From the NCBI RefSeq assembly GCF_000967245.1, contig NZ_KQ033877.1:79660-143659 (forward strand): DNA of 64,000 bases. Reading direction: 5' to 3'. The position numbers and the translations under genes were made by a program. A model generated the notes under the pieces. The model was not told where the DNA came from. It searched no databases and saw only the letters and a program-made list of their open reading frames with translations. Within the stretch, counting starts at the first letter, position 1, and each line of letters opens with the position of its first letter. This document shows, piece by piece, positions 1 through 9,584 of this stretch. The stretch comes from Bombilactobacillus mellis. GTDB taxonomy: Bacteria > Bacillota > Bacilli > Lactobacillales > Lactobacillaceae.

Positions 1-265
1 GTCTCCAAAATTTACTGTTCAAAAAAGAAAGCATTTTGATATGGGGACAATTGATGCGCGTTTTCAAGTAGAGCACGGCATAATTAAGGCAGTGCGCTTT
101 TATGGAGACTTTTTTGGTGAAAAAGATGTTCAACTATTGGAGCGTCAATTAATTGGTCGTCCTTATGACTACGACAGCTTGCAAGAGATGTTAGATCATA
201 ATGAATTGCAGCAGTATTTTACAGGTATCAAGCCCCATGATATTCTTCAATTGATAGCTCCGTAA
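1..265 (+). CDS. Lipoate-protein ligase, C-terminal part (gene cut by window edge)
   Basis: An open frame enters from the left edge (codons begin at base 2) and ends in TAA. The 87 or so visible residues match the last part of the complete lipoate-protein ligase at 34573-35586 almost residue for residue: KRKHFDMGTIDARFQV, FYGDFF, DYDSL, YFTGI and the end DILQL are shared. This is the C-terminal accessory domain of LplA, which ligates lipoate to 2-oxoacid dehydrogenase E2 or GcvH proteins. The catalytic half lies outside the window. The in-frame ATG at 41 is an internal methionine, not the start. The identification rests on the internal paralogue and is secure; which paralogue does what cannot be told. 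Confidence 0.9.
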   Translation, partial: SPKFTVQKRKHFDMGTIDARFQVEHGIIKAVRFYGDFFGEKDVQLLERQLIGRPYDYDSLQEMLDHNELQQYFTGIKPHDILQLIAP

Positions 266-576
266 GTAGTAAAAATTATTTCTGAATTGTCTAACTAAAT
301 ACGGGAAGTTTTTAATTTCTGAAGATGACTGGTGCTTATAGTGATCAGATTTTGCAGCTATATATGTAACATTATGTTAATTAAAATATGAATTACATTA
401 ACAAGAAATTATCTAAAAGAAAACCAATTAAGACTTCTTTTGGTCTCTACTTGACTAATTTTAAGAAGTTAATACTGCTTTGAAGTATCAGCAAATATAT
501 GATCCAGAATTAATGGGACTAAATTGGATTTCAAAGCAAATTAAAGTTTTAAATTTTAACGTTCTTTATAAAAATG
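266..576. other. Intergenic, no intact gene; possible coding relic
   Basis: No open frame with a ribosome site is present. Around 472-560 one frame reads as protein-like sequence (NTALKYQQIYDPELMGLNW, continuing) without a start, and the sequence upstream shifts frame. That would fit a decayed gene end but is also possible by chance in AT-rich DNA. No promoter stands out. Confidence 0.3.
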
Positions 577-632
577 CCTGCTAATTGCATTGAGAAACTC
601 ATGGATTAGCAGGTTTCTTTATCATTTTTTTT
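577..632. terminator. Bidirectional terminator between lplA fragment and XRE gene
   Basis: CCTGCTAAT (577-585) pairs perfectly with ATTAGCAGG (605-613), and TGAG/CTCA pair inside the loop. Downstream on the plus strand is TTTC then a long T run. On the minus strand the stem is followed by CATTTTTAT. It can end transcription from both convergent genes. Confidence 0.75.
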
Positions 633-1011
633 TACTTTCTTTACATAGTTTTAATGCGATTTTAAGGGCTATTTGTAAATAGTATTTTTGAGATTTAGAA
701 GCAGGTTCTCCCCAAAAATCAGCAGCAGTATCTTTTTGAATGATAGCTAAAATTTCTTCAGCCATTGAACCTAAATCAGGTCTTTGAGTGTCAATATTAT
801 TGCGATAGCGCTTTTGATTGCTAATTTCTAGTAAATAATCAGTAGATACGTTAAGAATTTTAGCTATACCTTTTAAAATTCCAAAATTAGGTTGTCTTTT
901 ACCGGATTCATAGGCTGAGTAGGCTGCTCTAGTAACTCCAATCTTTTTGGCGATAAACTCCTGAGTATAATGATGTAGTTTGCGTTCATTTTTTAATCTT
1001 TCGTTAAACAT
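622..1011 (-). CDS. XRE-family transcriptional regulator, 129 aa
   Basis: Residues about 6-62 form a Cro/C1-type helix-turn-helix (FIAKKIGVTRAAYSAYESG as helices 2-3, then RQPNFGILKGIAKILNVSTDYLL). The remaining 65 residues have no domain I recognise and end in a lysine-rich tail. The ATG at 1011 follows an AAAGGAGAA ribosome site. The gene is divergent from a second small XRE gene at 1161, with a perfect inverted repeat (1039-1059) just upstream of its start, so autoregulation is likely. The target is unknown; the neighbouring ornithine decarboxylase operon is a candidate by position only. Confidence 0.85.
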   Translation of the reverse strand: MFNERLKNERKLHHYTQEFIAKKIGVTRAAYSAYESGKRQPNFGILKGIAKILNVSTDYLLEISNQKRYRNNIDTQRPDLGSMAEEILAIIQKDTAADFWGEPASKSQKYYLQIALKIALKLCKESKKK

Positions 1012-1038
1012 TGCAAATTCTCCTTTATTTTATTTTTA

Positions 1039-1059
1039 ATGGTAACAGTTTGTTACCAT
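1039..1059. promoter_or_regulatory. Perfect inverted repeat, probable XRE operator
   Basis: ATGGTAAC-AGTTT-GTTACCAT: 8-bp arms with a 5-bp spacer, 28 bp upstream of the divergent XRE start at 1011. Size and place fit a dimeric Cro/C1-type repressor site. A weaker related sequence, TGTAACGAAACGTTTACA, lies near 1126-1143 in front of the other XRE gene. Function is inferred. Confidence 0.55.
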
Positions 1060-1160
1060 GATATTAGATGCGGTTAGATGCTTTTTCGCATTGACAGAAT
1101 TCATATTGTTTATTATTATTAAAAATGTAACGAAACGTTTACAAAAGAAGAGGTGATAAA

Positions 1161-1352
1161 ATGCGGATATGGTTAAAAAATATTAGAAAGGGGTTACATA
1201 TGACGCAATATAGTGTTGCTGCTATGGCAGGAATAAAACGTCCATATTATTCCTTTATAGAAAGTGGTAAAAGACGACCAAGCCCGCAAGTTGCACAAAA
1301 AATAGCAGAAATTATGCATTTTGATTGGACACGATTCTTTGTAGATAAATGA
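1161..1352 (+). CDS. Small XRE/Cro-type DNA-binding protein, 63 aa
   Basis: The whole protein is a single helix-turn-helix domain: MTQYSVAAMAGIKRPYYSF supplies helices 1-3, then ESGKRRPSPQVAQKIAEIM. It has the size of stand-alone Cro-like regulators. The AAGAGGTGAT ribosome site is 6-7 nt before the ATG. It lies about 90 bp upstream of ornithine decarboxylase on the same strand and divergent from the 129-aa XRE gene. It may control odc-potE or be a leftover phage-type switch; no other phage genes are seen here. Confidence 0.75.
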   Translation: MRIWLKNIRKGLHMTQYSVAAMAGIKRPYYSFIESGKRRPSPQVAQKIAEIMHFDWTRFFVDK

Positions 1353-1354
1353 AA

Positions 1355-1372
1355 CATAATGTATCAATTATG
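1355..1372. promoter_or_regulatory. Short inverted repeat upstream of ornithine decarboxylase
   Basis: CATAAT and ATTATG arms separated by 6 bp, about 75 bp before the odc start and just after the small XRE gene. It is a candidate operator only, because AT-rich repeats of this size also arise by chance. Confidence 0.25.
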
Positions 1373-1444
1373 AACAAGATATACTATCCATGATTGTGAA
1401 AAAAGTTACATTTATACTTTTGAACCAGAAAATAAGGAGAACAA

Positions 1445-3637
1445 ATGACGCGTATGAAAAAGAATAATTACATTGATCAATTAAACATCGCAGCAACTGA
1501 ACAATGCCGCCCATTTTTTGACACAGATAGAACCGTTGTTGACGCTTATAAATCAAACTTTGTTGATGTAGCAGCCGTAGTTGTTGGAGATAACGATGTA
1601 GATATTATTAATAAAGTTGATGCTCAGAAATTTAATATCCCAATTTTTGTTATTTCCCAAGGTGATAGCGATTTATCCGCGGACTTAATGGCAAAAATCT
1701 ATCATATTATTGATATTAATGTAGAATCAGATCGTCGCCTATATGATCGTGAAATTGAAGCAGCAGCAACTAAATATGAAAGCCAAGTATTGCCACCATT
1801 CTTTAAAGCGCTTAAAGAATATGTAGAACGGGGCAATATTCAATTTGATTGTCCTGGTCATCAGGGAGGCCAATATTTCCGTAAGCATCCAGCAGGTCAA
1901 CAATTATATAACTTTTTTGGTGAAAATGTTTTTAGAGCAGATATTTGCAATGCTGATGTGGCCTTGGGAGATTTGTTAATCCATGAAGGTCCTGCAATGG
2001 ATGCTGAAAAACATGCCGCTAAAGTTTTTAACGCAGATAAAACCTATTTTGTCATGAATGGTACGACCACTTCTAACAATATTGCGATCACCGCAGCTGT
2101 AGCACCGGGAGATTTAGTATTGTTTGATCGTAATAATCATAAATCAGTATATAACGCCGCTTTAGTAAAAAGTGGTGGAATTCCGGTTTATTTAGAAACC
2201 TCTCGTGATCCTTATGGCTTTATTGGCGGAATTTATTCTAGTGAATTTGATGAAAAATCCATTAGAGCAAAAATTGCTCAGATTGATCCAGAAAAAGCCA
2301 AAGCTAAACGTCCTTTTAGATTAGCTGTTATTCAATTAGGAACTTATGACGGGACCATTTATAATGCTAAACGTGTTGTGGAAAGAATTGGTAAGCTCTG
2401 CGATTATATTTTATTTGATTCTGCTTGGGTAGGTTATGAACAATTTATTCCAATGATGAGAGATTCTTCGCCATTATTATTAGATTTGGGACCTGACGAT
2501 CCAGGTATTCTGGTCACACAATCAACTCATAAACAACAAGCGGGTTTTTCACAAGCATCGCAAATTCATAAAAAGGATTCGCATATTAAAGGGCAAAAAC
2601 GCTATATCAATCATAAACGTTTCAATAATGCTTATATGCAATATGCTTCTACATCTCCTTTCTACCCAATTTTTGCTACTTTGGATGTTAATGCCAAAAT
2701 GCAGGAAGGCGAAGCCGGTAAAAAATTATGGCATGATACATTAGTAACTACCGTCAATGCCCGTAAAAAACTTTTGAAAAATGCGACGATGATTCGTCCG
2801 TTTGTACCACCAGTTGTCCATGGTAAACCATGGGAAGATGGTGATACAGAAGAAATGGTAAATGATATTGATTATTGGCGTTTTGAAGCCGGTGCAAAGT
2901 GGCACGGATTTGATGGTTACGCAGAAAATCAATACTTTGTCGATCCAAATAAATTTATGCTTACTACTCCCGGAATTAATGCGGAAACTGGTGAATATGA
3001 AGACTTTGGAATTCCAGCTACAATTTTAGCCAGTTATTTACGGGAACACGGAATTATTCCGGAAAAGAATGACTTAAATTCAATTCTATTTTTGATGACA
3101 CCTGCAGAAACTCCGGACAAGATGAATAACTTAGTTTCGCAAATCATTAAATTTGAATCTTTAGTTAATCAAGATGCGCCTTTAGAAACAGTCTTACCTA
3201 GTTTATATGAGCAAAATGAGCAACGCTATCGGGGCTATACTATTCGACAGTTATGTCAAGAGCTGCATGATTTTTATAAAGATCGTAAAGCCAAAGATTA
3301 TCAAAAAAAGATGTTTTTGAGTGATTATTTCCCAGAACAGGCAATGACTCCTTATGACGCTAATGTTGAATTGTTGAAAAATAATGCCAAACTAGTTCCT
3401 TTAAAAGATATTGTGGGAATGACAGCTCTAGAAGGGGCATTACCATATCCTCCAGGGATTTTCTGTATTGTTCCAGGAGAAAAATGGACTAAAGAAGCGC
3501 AAGCTTACTTCCTGATTTTAAATGAAGGAATTAATAAGTTCCCAGGCTTTTCACCTGAAATTCAGGGTGTTTATTTTAAAGATGAAAATGGACAGTCTGT
3601 AGCTTATGGCTATGTCTATGATGAATCAGCACAATAA
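1445..3637 (+). CDS. odc: Inducible ornithine decarboxylase (PLP, fold type I)
   Basis: Orn/Lys/Arg decarboxylase of 730 aa, the length of the classic Lactobacillus 30a enzyme. It has an N-terminal flavodoxin-like wing domain (about 1-110), a PLP domain with CPGHQGGQYFRKHP, the nucleotide-like HEGPA stretch, and the PLP lysine in STHKQQAGFSQ (Lys363), followed by the large C-terminal domain. It removes CO2 from L-ornithine to give putrescine, consuming a cytoplasmic proton. The ATG at 1445 has AAGGAG 5 nt upstream. The downstream antiporter gene starts 23 bp after the stop, so the pair forms an acid-resistance and proton-motive-force module. Lysine decarboxylase is less likely given the length, the lactobacillar similarity and this partner. 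Confidence 0.9.
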   Translation: MTRMKKNNYIDQLNIAATEQCRPFFDTDRTVVDAYKSNFVDVAAVVVGDNDVDIINKVDAQKFNIPIFVISQGDSDLSADLMAKIYHIIDINVESDRRLYDREIEAAATKYESQVLPPFFKALKEYVERGNIQFDCPGHQGGQYFRKHPAGQQLYNFFGENVFRADICNADVALGDLLIHEGPAMDAEKHAAKVFNADKTYFVMNGTTTSNNIAITAAVAPGDLVLFDRNNHKSVYNAALVKSGGIPVYLETSRDPYGFIGGIYSSEFDEKSIRAKIAQIDPEKAKAKRPFRLAVIQLGTYDGTIYNAKRVVERIGKLCDYILFDSAWVGYEQFIPMMRDSSPLLLDLGPDDPGILVTQSTHKQQAGFSQASQIHKKDSHIKGQKRYINHKRFNNAYMQYASTSPFYPIFATLDVNAKMQEGEAGKKLWHDTLVTTVNARKKLLKNATMIRPFVPPVVHGKPWEDGDTEEMVNDIDYWRFEAGAKWHGFDGYAENQYFVDPNKFMLTTPGINAETGEYEDFGIPATILASYLREHGIIPEKNDLNSILFLMTPAETPDKMNNLVSQIIKFESLVNQDAPLETVLPSLYEQNEQRYRGYTIRQLCQELHDFYKDRKAKDYQKKMFLSDYFPEQAMTPYDANVELLKNNAKLVPLKDIVGMTALEGALPYPPGIFCIVPGEKWTKEAQAYFLILNEGINKFPGFSPEIQGVYFKDENGQSVAYGYVYDESAQ

Positions 3638-3660
3638 ATAAAATTTAAAATGATTAAGGG

Positions 3661-4989
3661 ATGATGGGAACTTTGGCTCAAGAAAAAAAGAAAATGAACG
3701 TGATACAATTAACCGTTATCACAGCTATTAATATGATGGGCTCCGGTATTATTATGTTGCCTACTAATTTGGCTCAGGTTGGAACTATGTCAATCCTTTC
3801 CTGGGTAGTAACAGCTGGTGGTGCGATGTGTTTGGCATACGCTTTTTCCCGGGCTGGTATGTATACAACTAAACAAGGAGGAATGGGGGGATATGCAGAA
3901 TATTCCTTCGGCAAGGCTGGATCATTTTTAGCCAATTATACCTATGGGGTTTCTTTAGTAATTGCTAATGCAGCTATTGCGATATCTGCGGTTGGTTATG
4001 CGGCTGCCGTTTTTGATATAACTTTGTCGCCAGTTCAAGTAGCTTTAGCTACCATCTTTACACTTTGGTTAGCTACAGTTTTAAATTTTGGTGGCCCAAG
4101 TATTACTGGAAAAATTAGTACCTTTACTGTTTGGGGAGTTATAATCCCAGTAGTTTTTATATCTATTGTGGGATGGTTTTTCTTTAGTGGTAAATTATAT
4201 GCTGCTAATTGGAATCCGCACCATTATGATTTCTTTACTGGAATAAGTAAGTCTATCTCTATCACTCTATGGGCCTTTTTAGGATTGGAATCTGCTTCTG
4301 CAAACATGGATTCAGTAGAAAATCCTAAAAAGAATGTACCAATTGCGGTTTTAGGTGGAACAATTGGGGCTGCTATAATGTATATAATTTCAACCAATGT
4401 TATGCAAGGGATTGTTCCTAGTTCTCAATTAGCCAATTCTAATGCTCCATTTGGTTATGCTTTTGCTCAAATGTTTAATCCGTTAGCAGGTAAAATTGTC
4501 ATGGCTTTGATGGTCTTGTCTTGTTTTGGATCTTTATTAGGATGGCAATTTACAATAGCTGAAGTTTTTCGTTCTTCTGCTATTGAAGGCTATTTTCCTA
4601 AAATTTTTGGTAAAACTATCAGTAATGGAACACCAATAATGGGAATGGTAATAATTACAATTCTACAATCTTTATTATCCTTGATGACCATTAGTCCTTC
4701 ATTATCCAAACAATTTACCATTTTAGTTAATTTAGCAGTGGTAACAAATGTAGTTCCGTACATTTTATCTATGGCTGCTTTAAAGACTATGCAAAAAACA
4801 GAAAATATATCACCAAATAGTCAAACCTTAACTAACGTTATTGCTTTAATCGCCTCGATATATAGTATTTATGCCTTGTATACCGCGGGAGCCACGGCTC
4901 TAGTTGGGGGAGCGTTGGTAACTTTTGCCGGATGGACTTTATATGGATTAGTATCTTATAAATTTGATGTTCAAAAAGTAAATAATTAG
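3661..4989 (+). CDS. potE: Putrescine/ornithine antiporter
   Basis: APC-superfamily antiporter of 442 aa with about 12 membrane segments. The N-terminus has the family signature VITAINMMGSGIIMLPTNLA (about residues 18-37), and PotE-type segments such as GGYAEYSFGKAGSF and ALWAFLGLESAS-like helices follow. It would exchange external ornithine for internal putrescine, completing the decarboxylation cycle with the gene upstream. The start is uncertain: AAGGG lies only 0-3 nt before the ATGs at 3661 and 3664, and a TTG at 3673 is an alternative. A strong terminator follows at 5025. Confidence 0.88.
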   Translation: MMGTLAQEKKKMNVIQLTVITAINMMGSGIIMLPTNLAQVGTMSILSWVVTAGGAMCLAYAFSRAGMYTTKQGGMGGYAEYSFGKAGSFLANYTYGVSLVIANAAIAISAVGYAAAVFDITLSPVQVALATIFTLWLATVLNFGGPSITGKISTFTVWGVIIPVVFISIVGWFFFSGKLYAANWNPHHYDFFTGISKSISITLWAFLGLESASANMDSVENPKKNVPIAVLGGTIGAAIMYIISTNVMQGIVPSSQLANSNAPFGYAFAQMFNPLAGKIVMALMVLSCFGSLLGWQFTIAEVFRSSAIEGYFPKIFGKTISNGTPIMGMVIITILQSLLSLMTISPSLSKQFTILVNLAVVTNVVPYILSMAALKTMQKTENISPNSQTLTNVIALIASIYSIYALYTAGATALVGGALVTFAGWTLYGLVSYKFDVQKVNN

Positions 4990-5024
4990 AAATAATTATC
5001 TAAATAAATTCTTTATAAACAGAT

Positions 5025-5068
5025 TAAACTGGTCGGGATATAATTATATTTCGGCCAGTTTATTTATT
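5025..5068 (+). terminator. Rho-independent terminator of odc-potE
   Basis: An 11-bp stem (TAAACTGGTCG 5025-5035 with CGGCCAGTTTA 5052-5062, one G-T pair), a 16-nt loop, then TTTATT. It lies 36 bp after potE and just before the MFS gene. Confidence 0.8.
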
Positions 5069-5089
5069 AAATTGAGATGGGATATAAAA

Positions 5090-6256
5090 ATGGAGAATAA
5101 GTACTTTATTCAACTAAAATGGCTATTAATTGGATCATTGATAACTAGTACAGCGATGAGCTTTATTTGGCCGCTGAATACTATTTATATGCACAATACT
5201 TTACATCAGACCTTAACCGTTGCTGGTATAGTTTTAGGTGTTAACCAGTTAGCTACCATGCTGGGAAATTGGTTAGGGGGAATTTTATTTGATCAGTGGA
5301 GTATATATTACACAAGTTTAGTGGGAGTAATGATTAATATTTTGGCTTTAGGCTTATTAATATTTTTAAACTCGTGGCCTATCTATGCTTTTTTAATTGT
5401 TTTATCCGGGTTTTCCAATGGCATCTTAACAACTTGTATTTATTCTTTGGCTACTCGTGTACAAAATAAAAAAACAAGCTCAATCTTTAATATGCTGTAT
5501 TTTACAAGTAATTTTGGCTTAGTTTTTGGAACTCTAGCCGTTGGTTATTTATTAAAGATTGGCGTAAGTTATATTTTTACTTTAGCTAGTTTAACTCAAG
5601 TGATTTTTTTAATCATAGTTATTAGATATTTTAATATCGTTAATTACAATAAAGGCTATTCCAAAAAGAAAGTTGTTGTTAAAGGCAAATTTTTGATTTG
5701 GAGTGTGCTCTTAGCTCTTTTATTATCTTGGGTTGTTTATACGCAATGGCAGAGTAATCTTTCTGCATATATGCTGGGTAAAGGTTTCAGTATTAAACAA
5801 TATAGTTTTCTGTGGACATTAAATGCAGTTTTAATCATAACTTTCCAACCAGTTTTAACCCTTTTTAATGACTTTTTGATTAAGCATATCATTTCGAGAA
5901 TTAATGTCGGACTATTTTTATTCGCAGTTGCTTTTTTTATTCTATTGTTGAATCATAATTATTTTATTTTAGGAATATCGATGGCTTTCTTAACTTTTGG
6001 TGAAATTCTTTTATTTCCCGGAGTGGCTAGTTTAGTTGATATTTATGCGCCTAATAATGAAAGTGGTATTTATCAAGGGCTTGTGCAAATGTTTACTGCT
6101 GGCGGTAAGGCGGTGGGCCCCTTTATCGGAGCGGCAATTATTGATTGTTTTAATTATAAGGTTTTATTTCTATGTTTAGTGCTAATTATAATGGCTGCTA
6201 TTTTTATTTTTAGTTTTTCTGTCTATCAAAATAAAAAACATGATCTAGATCAATAA
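5090..6256 (+). CDS. MFS transporter, 388 aa
   Basis: Hydrophobic protein with about 12 predicted membrane helices. The loop after helix 2 reads GNWLGGILFDQWS, the position of the MFS GxLaDrxG motif, and helix 11 contains GGKAVGPFIGAAIID. The family includes drug and sugar exporters; the substrate cannot be told. An upstream in-frame TTG (5072) exists, but the ATG at 5090 has GAGATGGGAT about 6 nt ahead, so I chose it. The gene sits alone behind the odc-potE terminator, so it probably has its own promoter. Nothing beyond the neighbourhood suggests a link to polyamines. Confidence 0.75.
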   Translation: MENKYFIQLKWLLIGSLITSTAMSFIWPLNTIYMHNTLHQTLTVAGIVLGVNQLATMLGNWLGGILFDQWSIYYTSLVGVMINILALGLLIFLNSWPIYAFLIVLSGFSNGILTTCIYSLATRVQNKKTSSIFNMLYFTSNFGLVFGTLAVGYLLKIGVSYIFTLASLTQVIFLIIVIRYFNIVNYNKGYSKKKVVVKGKFLIWSVLLALLLSWVVYTQWQSNLSAYMLGKGFSIKQYSFLWTLNAVLIITFQPVLTLFNDFLIKHIISRINVGLFLFAVAFFILLLNHNYFILGISMAFLTFGEILLFPGVASLVDIYAPNNESGIYQGLVQMFTAGGKAVGPFIGAAIIDCFNYKVLFLCLVLIIMAAIFIFSFSVYQNKKHDLDQ

Positions 6257-6502
6257 GTAACATTTATTAAATGACAAAATCAGCAAAGACAATTAAATGT
6301 ACATCTAAAAGTAAATAATTCTGGCAAGATTTTGATAATTAAAATCTCGGCAATGTTCAGATGGAAAATTGCAGCAAACACTGCCCGTTTTCTCTGAAAG
6401 ACTTGCTATTATTATCTAATTTTATAGTCGTAACGTTTTTCTTTAAGGACTTTTCGAATTATAATAAGGACGTTAAATAATTAACAAAGGGGAGTGTTTT
6501 TT

Positions 6503-7636
6503 TTGACGAAGACAATTACAGCAGCTGTGATTGAAGCAAAGAACGCCGACTTTAAATTAGAAAAATTGCAGTTAGATGATGAGCCACAAGCGGGTGAAGT
6601 TCTCGTAAAGATGGTTGCCAGCGGAATTTGTCATACGGATCAAGCTGTGCGCGATGGCTCTGCAGGAGCTTATCCTTATCCTGGAGTAGTAGGACATGAA
6701 GGCGCAGGAATTGTAGAAAAAGTAGGAATTGGAGTTAATAATATTAAACCCGGTGATCATGTGATTTTATCATATGATTATGATGGAACTTGTGAGCAAT
6801 GCCGTACAGGTCACCCTTCTTCTTGTCTCAACTGGGCAAACCTGAATACAGCCGGGGTACGTCCTAACGGAGAAACACCATTTCATAAAGAAGACGGAAC
6901 GCCAGTTCATAATTTCTTTAATCAATCGTCATTTACAACTGAAACTTTAGTTCAGGCCAACAATGTTACTGTGATTGATAAAAGTATAGATCTGCGTAAA
7001 GTCGGTCCTTTAGGCTGTGGTTTTGTTACCGGATCCGGAACAGTTTTTAACGGTTTAAAACCTGAAGCAGGTTCTACCATTGCCATTGTAGGTACAGGTG
7101 CTGTTGGTGCTGGTTCTTTAATGGCTGCCAGCATTCGGGGCTGTGCGAAAATTATTTGTGTTGATATTGTAGATCAACGTTTGGAAACCGCGAAAGAATT
7201 AGGCGCTACTGATGTAATTAATAGTAAAAAAGATGATTGGGTTGCTAAGATTAAAGAATTAACTAATCAAAAAGGCGTTGATTATGCGATTGATACCACT
7301 GGCCGAGCAGAAATTATGAAACAATGTGTATCAGCCTTAGCTTCTGGTGGTCATTTTGCCCCGATAGCTGTAACTGCGCAAACCTTAGAATTTATGCCAT
7401 GGAATGAATTAACAGCTGAACAAAAGCATGTTGATGGGGTTTTGATGGGTGATGCTGTTCCACAAATCTTATTGCCGCAATTAGTTAATTACTGGCAGCA
7501 AGGCAAATTTCCATTTGATAAATTAGAAAAGGTTTATAACTTTGACCAAATTAACGAAGCTAATGCTGATTCTAATAATGGTAAAGTGATTAAACCTGTT
7601 TTAATTATTGATCCGGAATATCAGCCGGGAAACTAA
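6503..7636 (+). CDS. Zinc-dependent alcohol dehydrogenase (MDR family)
   Basis: Medium-chain dehydrogenase of 377 aa. The catalytic zinc site is Cys43 (SGICHTD), His65-Glu66 (GHEGAG) and the Cys in PLGCGFVTG. The NAD-binding turn is GTGAVG. The structural-zinc lobe reads DGTCEQCRTGHPSSC: the first of the usual four cysteines is Asp94, the others are Cys97, Cys100 and Cys108. It resembles aryl/benzyl alcohol dehydrogenases and would interconvert alcohols and aldehydes with NAD(H). I chose TTG at 6503 because AAAGGGGAG lies 8 nt before it, whereas the GTG at 6494 overlaps that site. A TATAAT lies at 6460. A strong terminator follows. Confidence 0.85.
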   Translation: MTKTITAAVIEAKNADFKLEKLQLDDEPQAGEVLVKMVASGICHTDQAVRDGSAGAYPYPGVVGHEGAGIVEKVGIGVNNIKPGDHVILSYDYDGTCEQCRTGHPSSCLNWANLNTAGVRPNGETPFHKEDGTPVHNFFNQSSFTTETLVQANNVTVIDKSIDLRKVGPLGCGFVTGSGTVFNGLKPEAGSTIAIVGTGAVGAGSLMAASIRGCAKIICVDIVDQRLETAKELGATDVINSKKDDWVAKIKELTNQKGVDYAIDTTGRAEIMKQCVSALASGGHFAPIAVTAQTLEFMPWNELTAEQKHVDGVLMGDAVPQILLPQLVNYWQQGKFPFDKLEKVYNFDQINEANADSNNGKVIKPVLIIDPEYQPGN

Positions 7637-7680
7637 TATTTAATAGCTAGTAATTTTAAGTATTGTAAGTTGTACGAAAG

Positions 7681-7713
7681 AACGATCTTGAGGGATTTCA
7701 AGATCGTTTTTTC
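7681..7713 (+). terminator. Terminator of the alcohol dehydrogenase gene
   Basis: Perfect 10-bp stem AACGATCTTG (7681-7690) / CAAGATCGTT (7699-7708), 8-nt loop, then a run of T (7707-7712). Confidence 0.9.
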
Positions 7714-7787
7714 TTAATATTTTTATCTGAAAACAGGTGAAATTGTGAAGAAAATTGTTTATTATTAGAGAGGGAAGATATTTTTGA

Positions 7788-8573
<786 letters not shown>

Positions 8574-8624
8574 CCCTAAAATTAATGACTATTCATTGAG
8601 AAGGTCAAAAAGGAGTTGCAGATC

Positions 8625-9386
8625 ATGAAAAGAGTAGCAATTGTAACTGGAGCAGGTCAGGGTATTGGTGCTGGAATAGCAAAACAATTAGCCGCGGATG
8701 GCTTAACAGTGGCTGTAGCCGATTTGAAAGAAGATAATGCTAAGAAAGTTGCAGCCGAAATTGGCCAAGGCGCTCAAGGATATTTTGTAGATGTTGCCCA
8801 AAAGCAAAGTGTATTTGATTTAGTTGCTGCCGTCGTAAAAGATTTTGAGCACTTAGATGTCATGGTCAATAATGCGGGAATTGCTAAAATTGGTCCTTTA
8901 ATTGACGCAGAAGAAAAAGATATTTCCCAAATTTTAGATATCAACGTTAAAGGTGATATTTATGGCATTCAAGCAGCAGCTAAACAATTTCAAAAACAAA
9001 AAACTGGGGGCAAAATTATTAATGCTTGTTCCATTGCTGGCCATCAAGGATTTGAAATGTTGGGTATTTATTCTGCTACAAAATTTGCGGTACGTGGTTT
9101 AACCCAAACTGCGGCGCAAGAATTAGCGAAAGATAAAATTACCGTCAATGCTTATTGCCCTGGAATTGTCTTGACGCCAATGTGGGATCAAATTGATGCA
9201 GAAATGGCTAAGATTTATAATTTGCCGCTGGGAGCAAGTCTTCAAAAGAATATTGATAGCATCGCCTTAGGCCGTGGAGAAACTCCAGCAGATGTAGCTA
9301 ATTTAGTATCTTTCTTAGCTGATCCGAAGTCTGACTATATTACAGGACAGTCAATTATTGTTGATGGTGGTATTGATTACGCCTAA
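8625..9386 (+). CDS. Diacetyl/acetoin reductase-like SDR (copy 2)
   Basis: SDR of 253 aa with TGAGQGIG (9-16), NNAG (82-85), the serine in NACSIAG, YSATK (Tyr149, Lys153) and the ending [10 protein letters not shown]. It is clearly paralogous to the preceding gene; both share the stretch [10 protein letters not shown] and neighbours, so this is a tandem duplication that has diverged. The start is the ATG at 8625: AAAAAGGAG lies 9 nt before it, and the in-frame TTG at 8616 overlaps the end of that site. Co-transcribed with copy 1 and closed by the terminator at 9461. The pair may have opposite stereospecificity, which is inference. Confidence 0.85.
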   Translation: MKRVAIVTGAGQGIGAGIAKQLAADGLTVAVADLKEDNAKKVAAEIGQGAQGYFVDVAQKQSVFDLVAAVVKDFEHLDVMVNNAGIAKIGPLIDAEEKDISQILDINVKGDIYGIQAAAKQFQKQKTGGKIINACSIAGHQGFEMLGIYSATKFAVRGLTQTAAQELAKDKITVNAYCPGIVLTPMWDQIDAEMAKIYNLPLGASLQKNIDSIALGRGETPADVANLVSFLADPKSDYITGQSIIVDGGIDYA

Positions 9387-9460
9387 GCCGAAATATTTAA
9401 TTACTAAAAGAGTTGCTTTTGAAGTTTTAAATAGTACTTATCATTTGGGAAACTAAACAA

Positions 9461-9499
9461 ATAACCATTAAGTTCTGATTGGACTTAATGGTTATTTTT
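9461..9499. terminator. Terminator after the SDR pair
   Basis: Perfect 13-bp stem ATAACCATTAAGT (9461-9473) / ACTTAATGGTTAT (9483-9495), then TTTT. It could serve the convergent dehydrogenase gene as well. Confidence 0.88.
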
Positions 9500-9584
9500 G
9501 ATCAAACTAGATATTATGGTTAGCGACAGTCAATTCTCGTAAAACAGCTCTCAATGAAGTACTGACCTTTTTCGACTGTGTAAA

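Noticed and set aside
6270-6318. 15-codon ATG frame and hairpin after the MFS gene
   Set aside because: No ribosome site, basic low-complexity sequence, and the hairpin AGATTTT/AAAATCT lacks a T run.
6952-7134. Minus-strand frame inside the alcohol dehydrogenase gene
   Set aside because: It is a shadow of the codon pattern of the real gene, with no ribosome site and no conserved motif.
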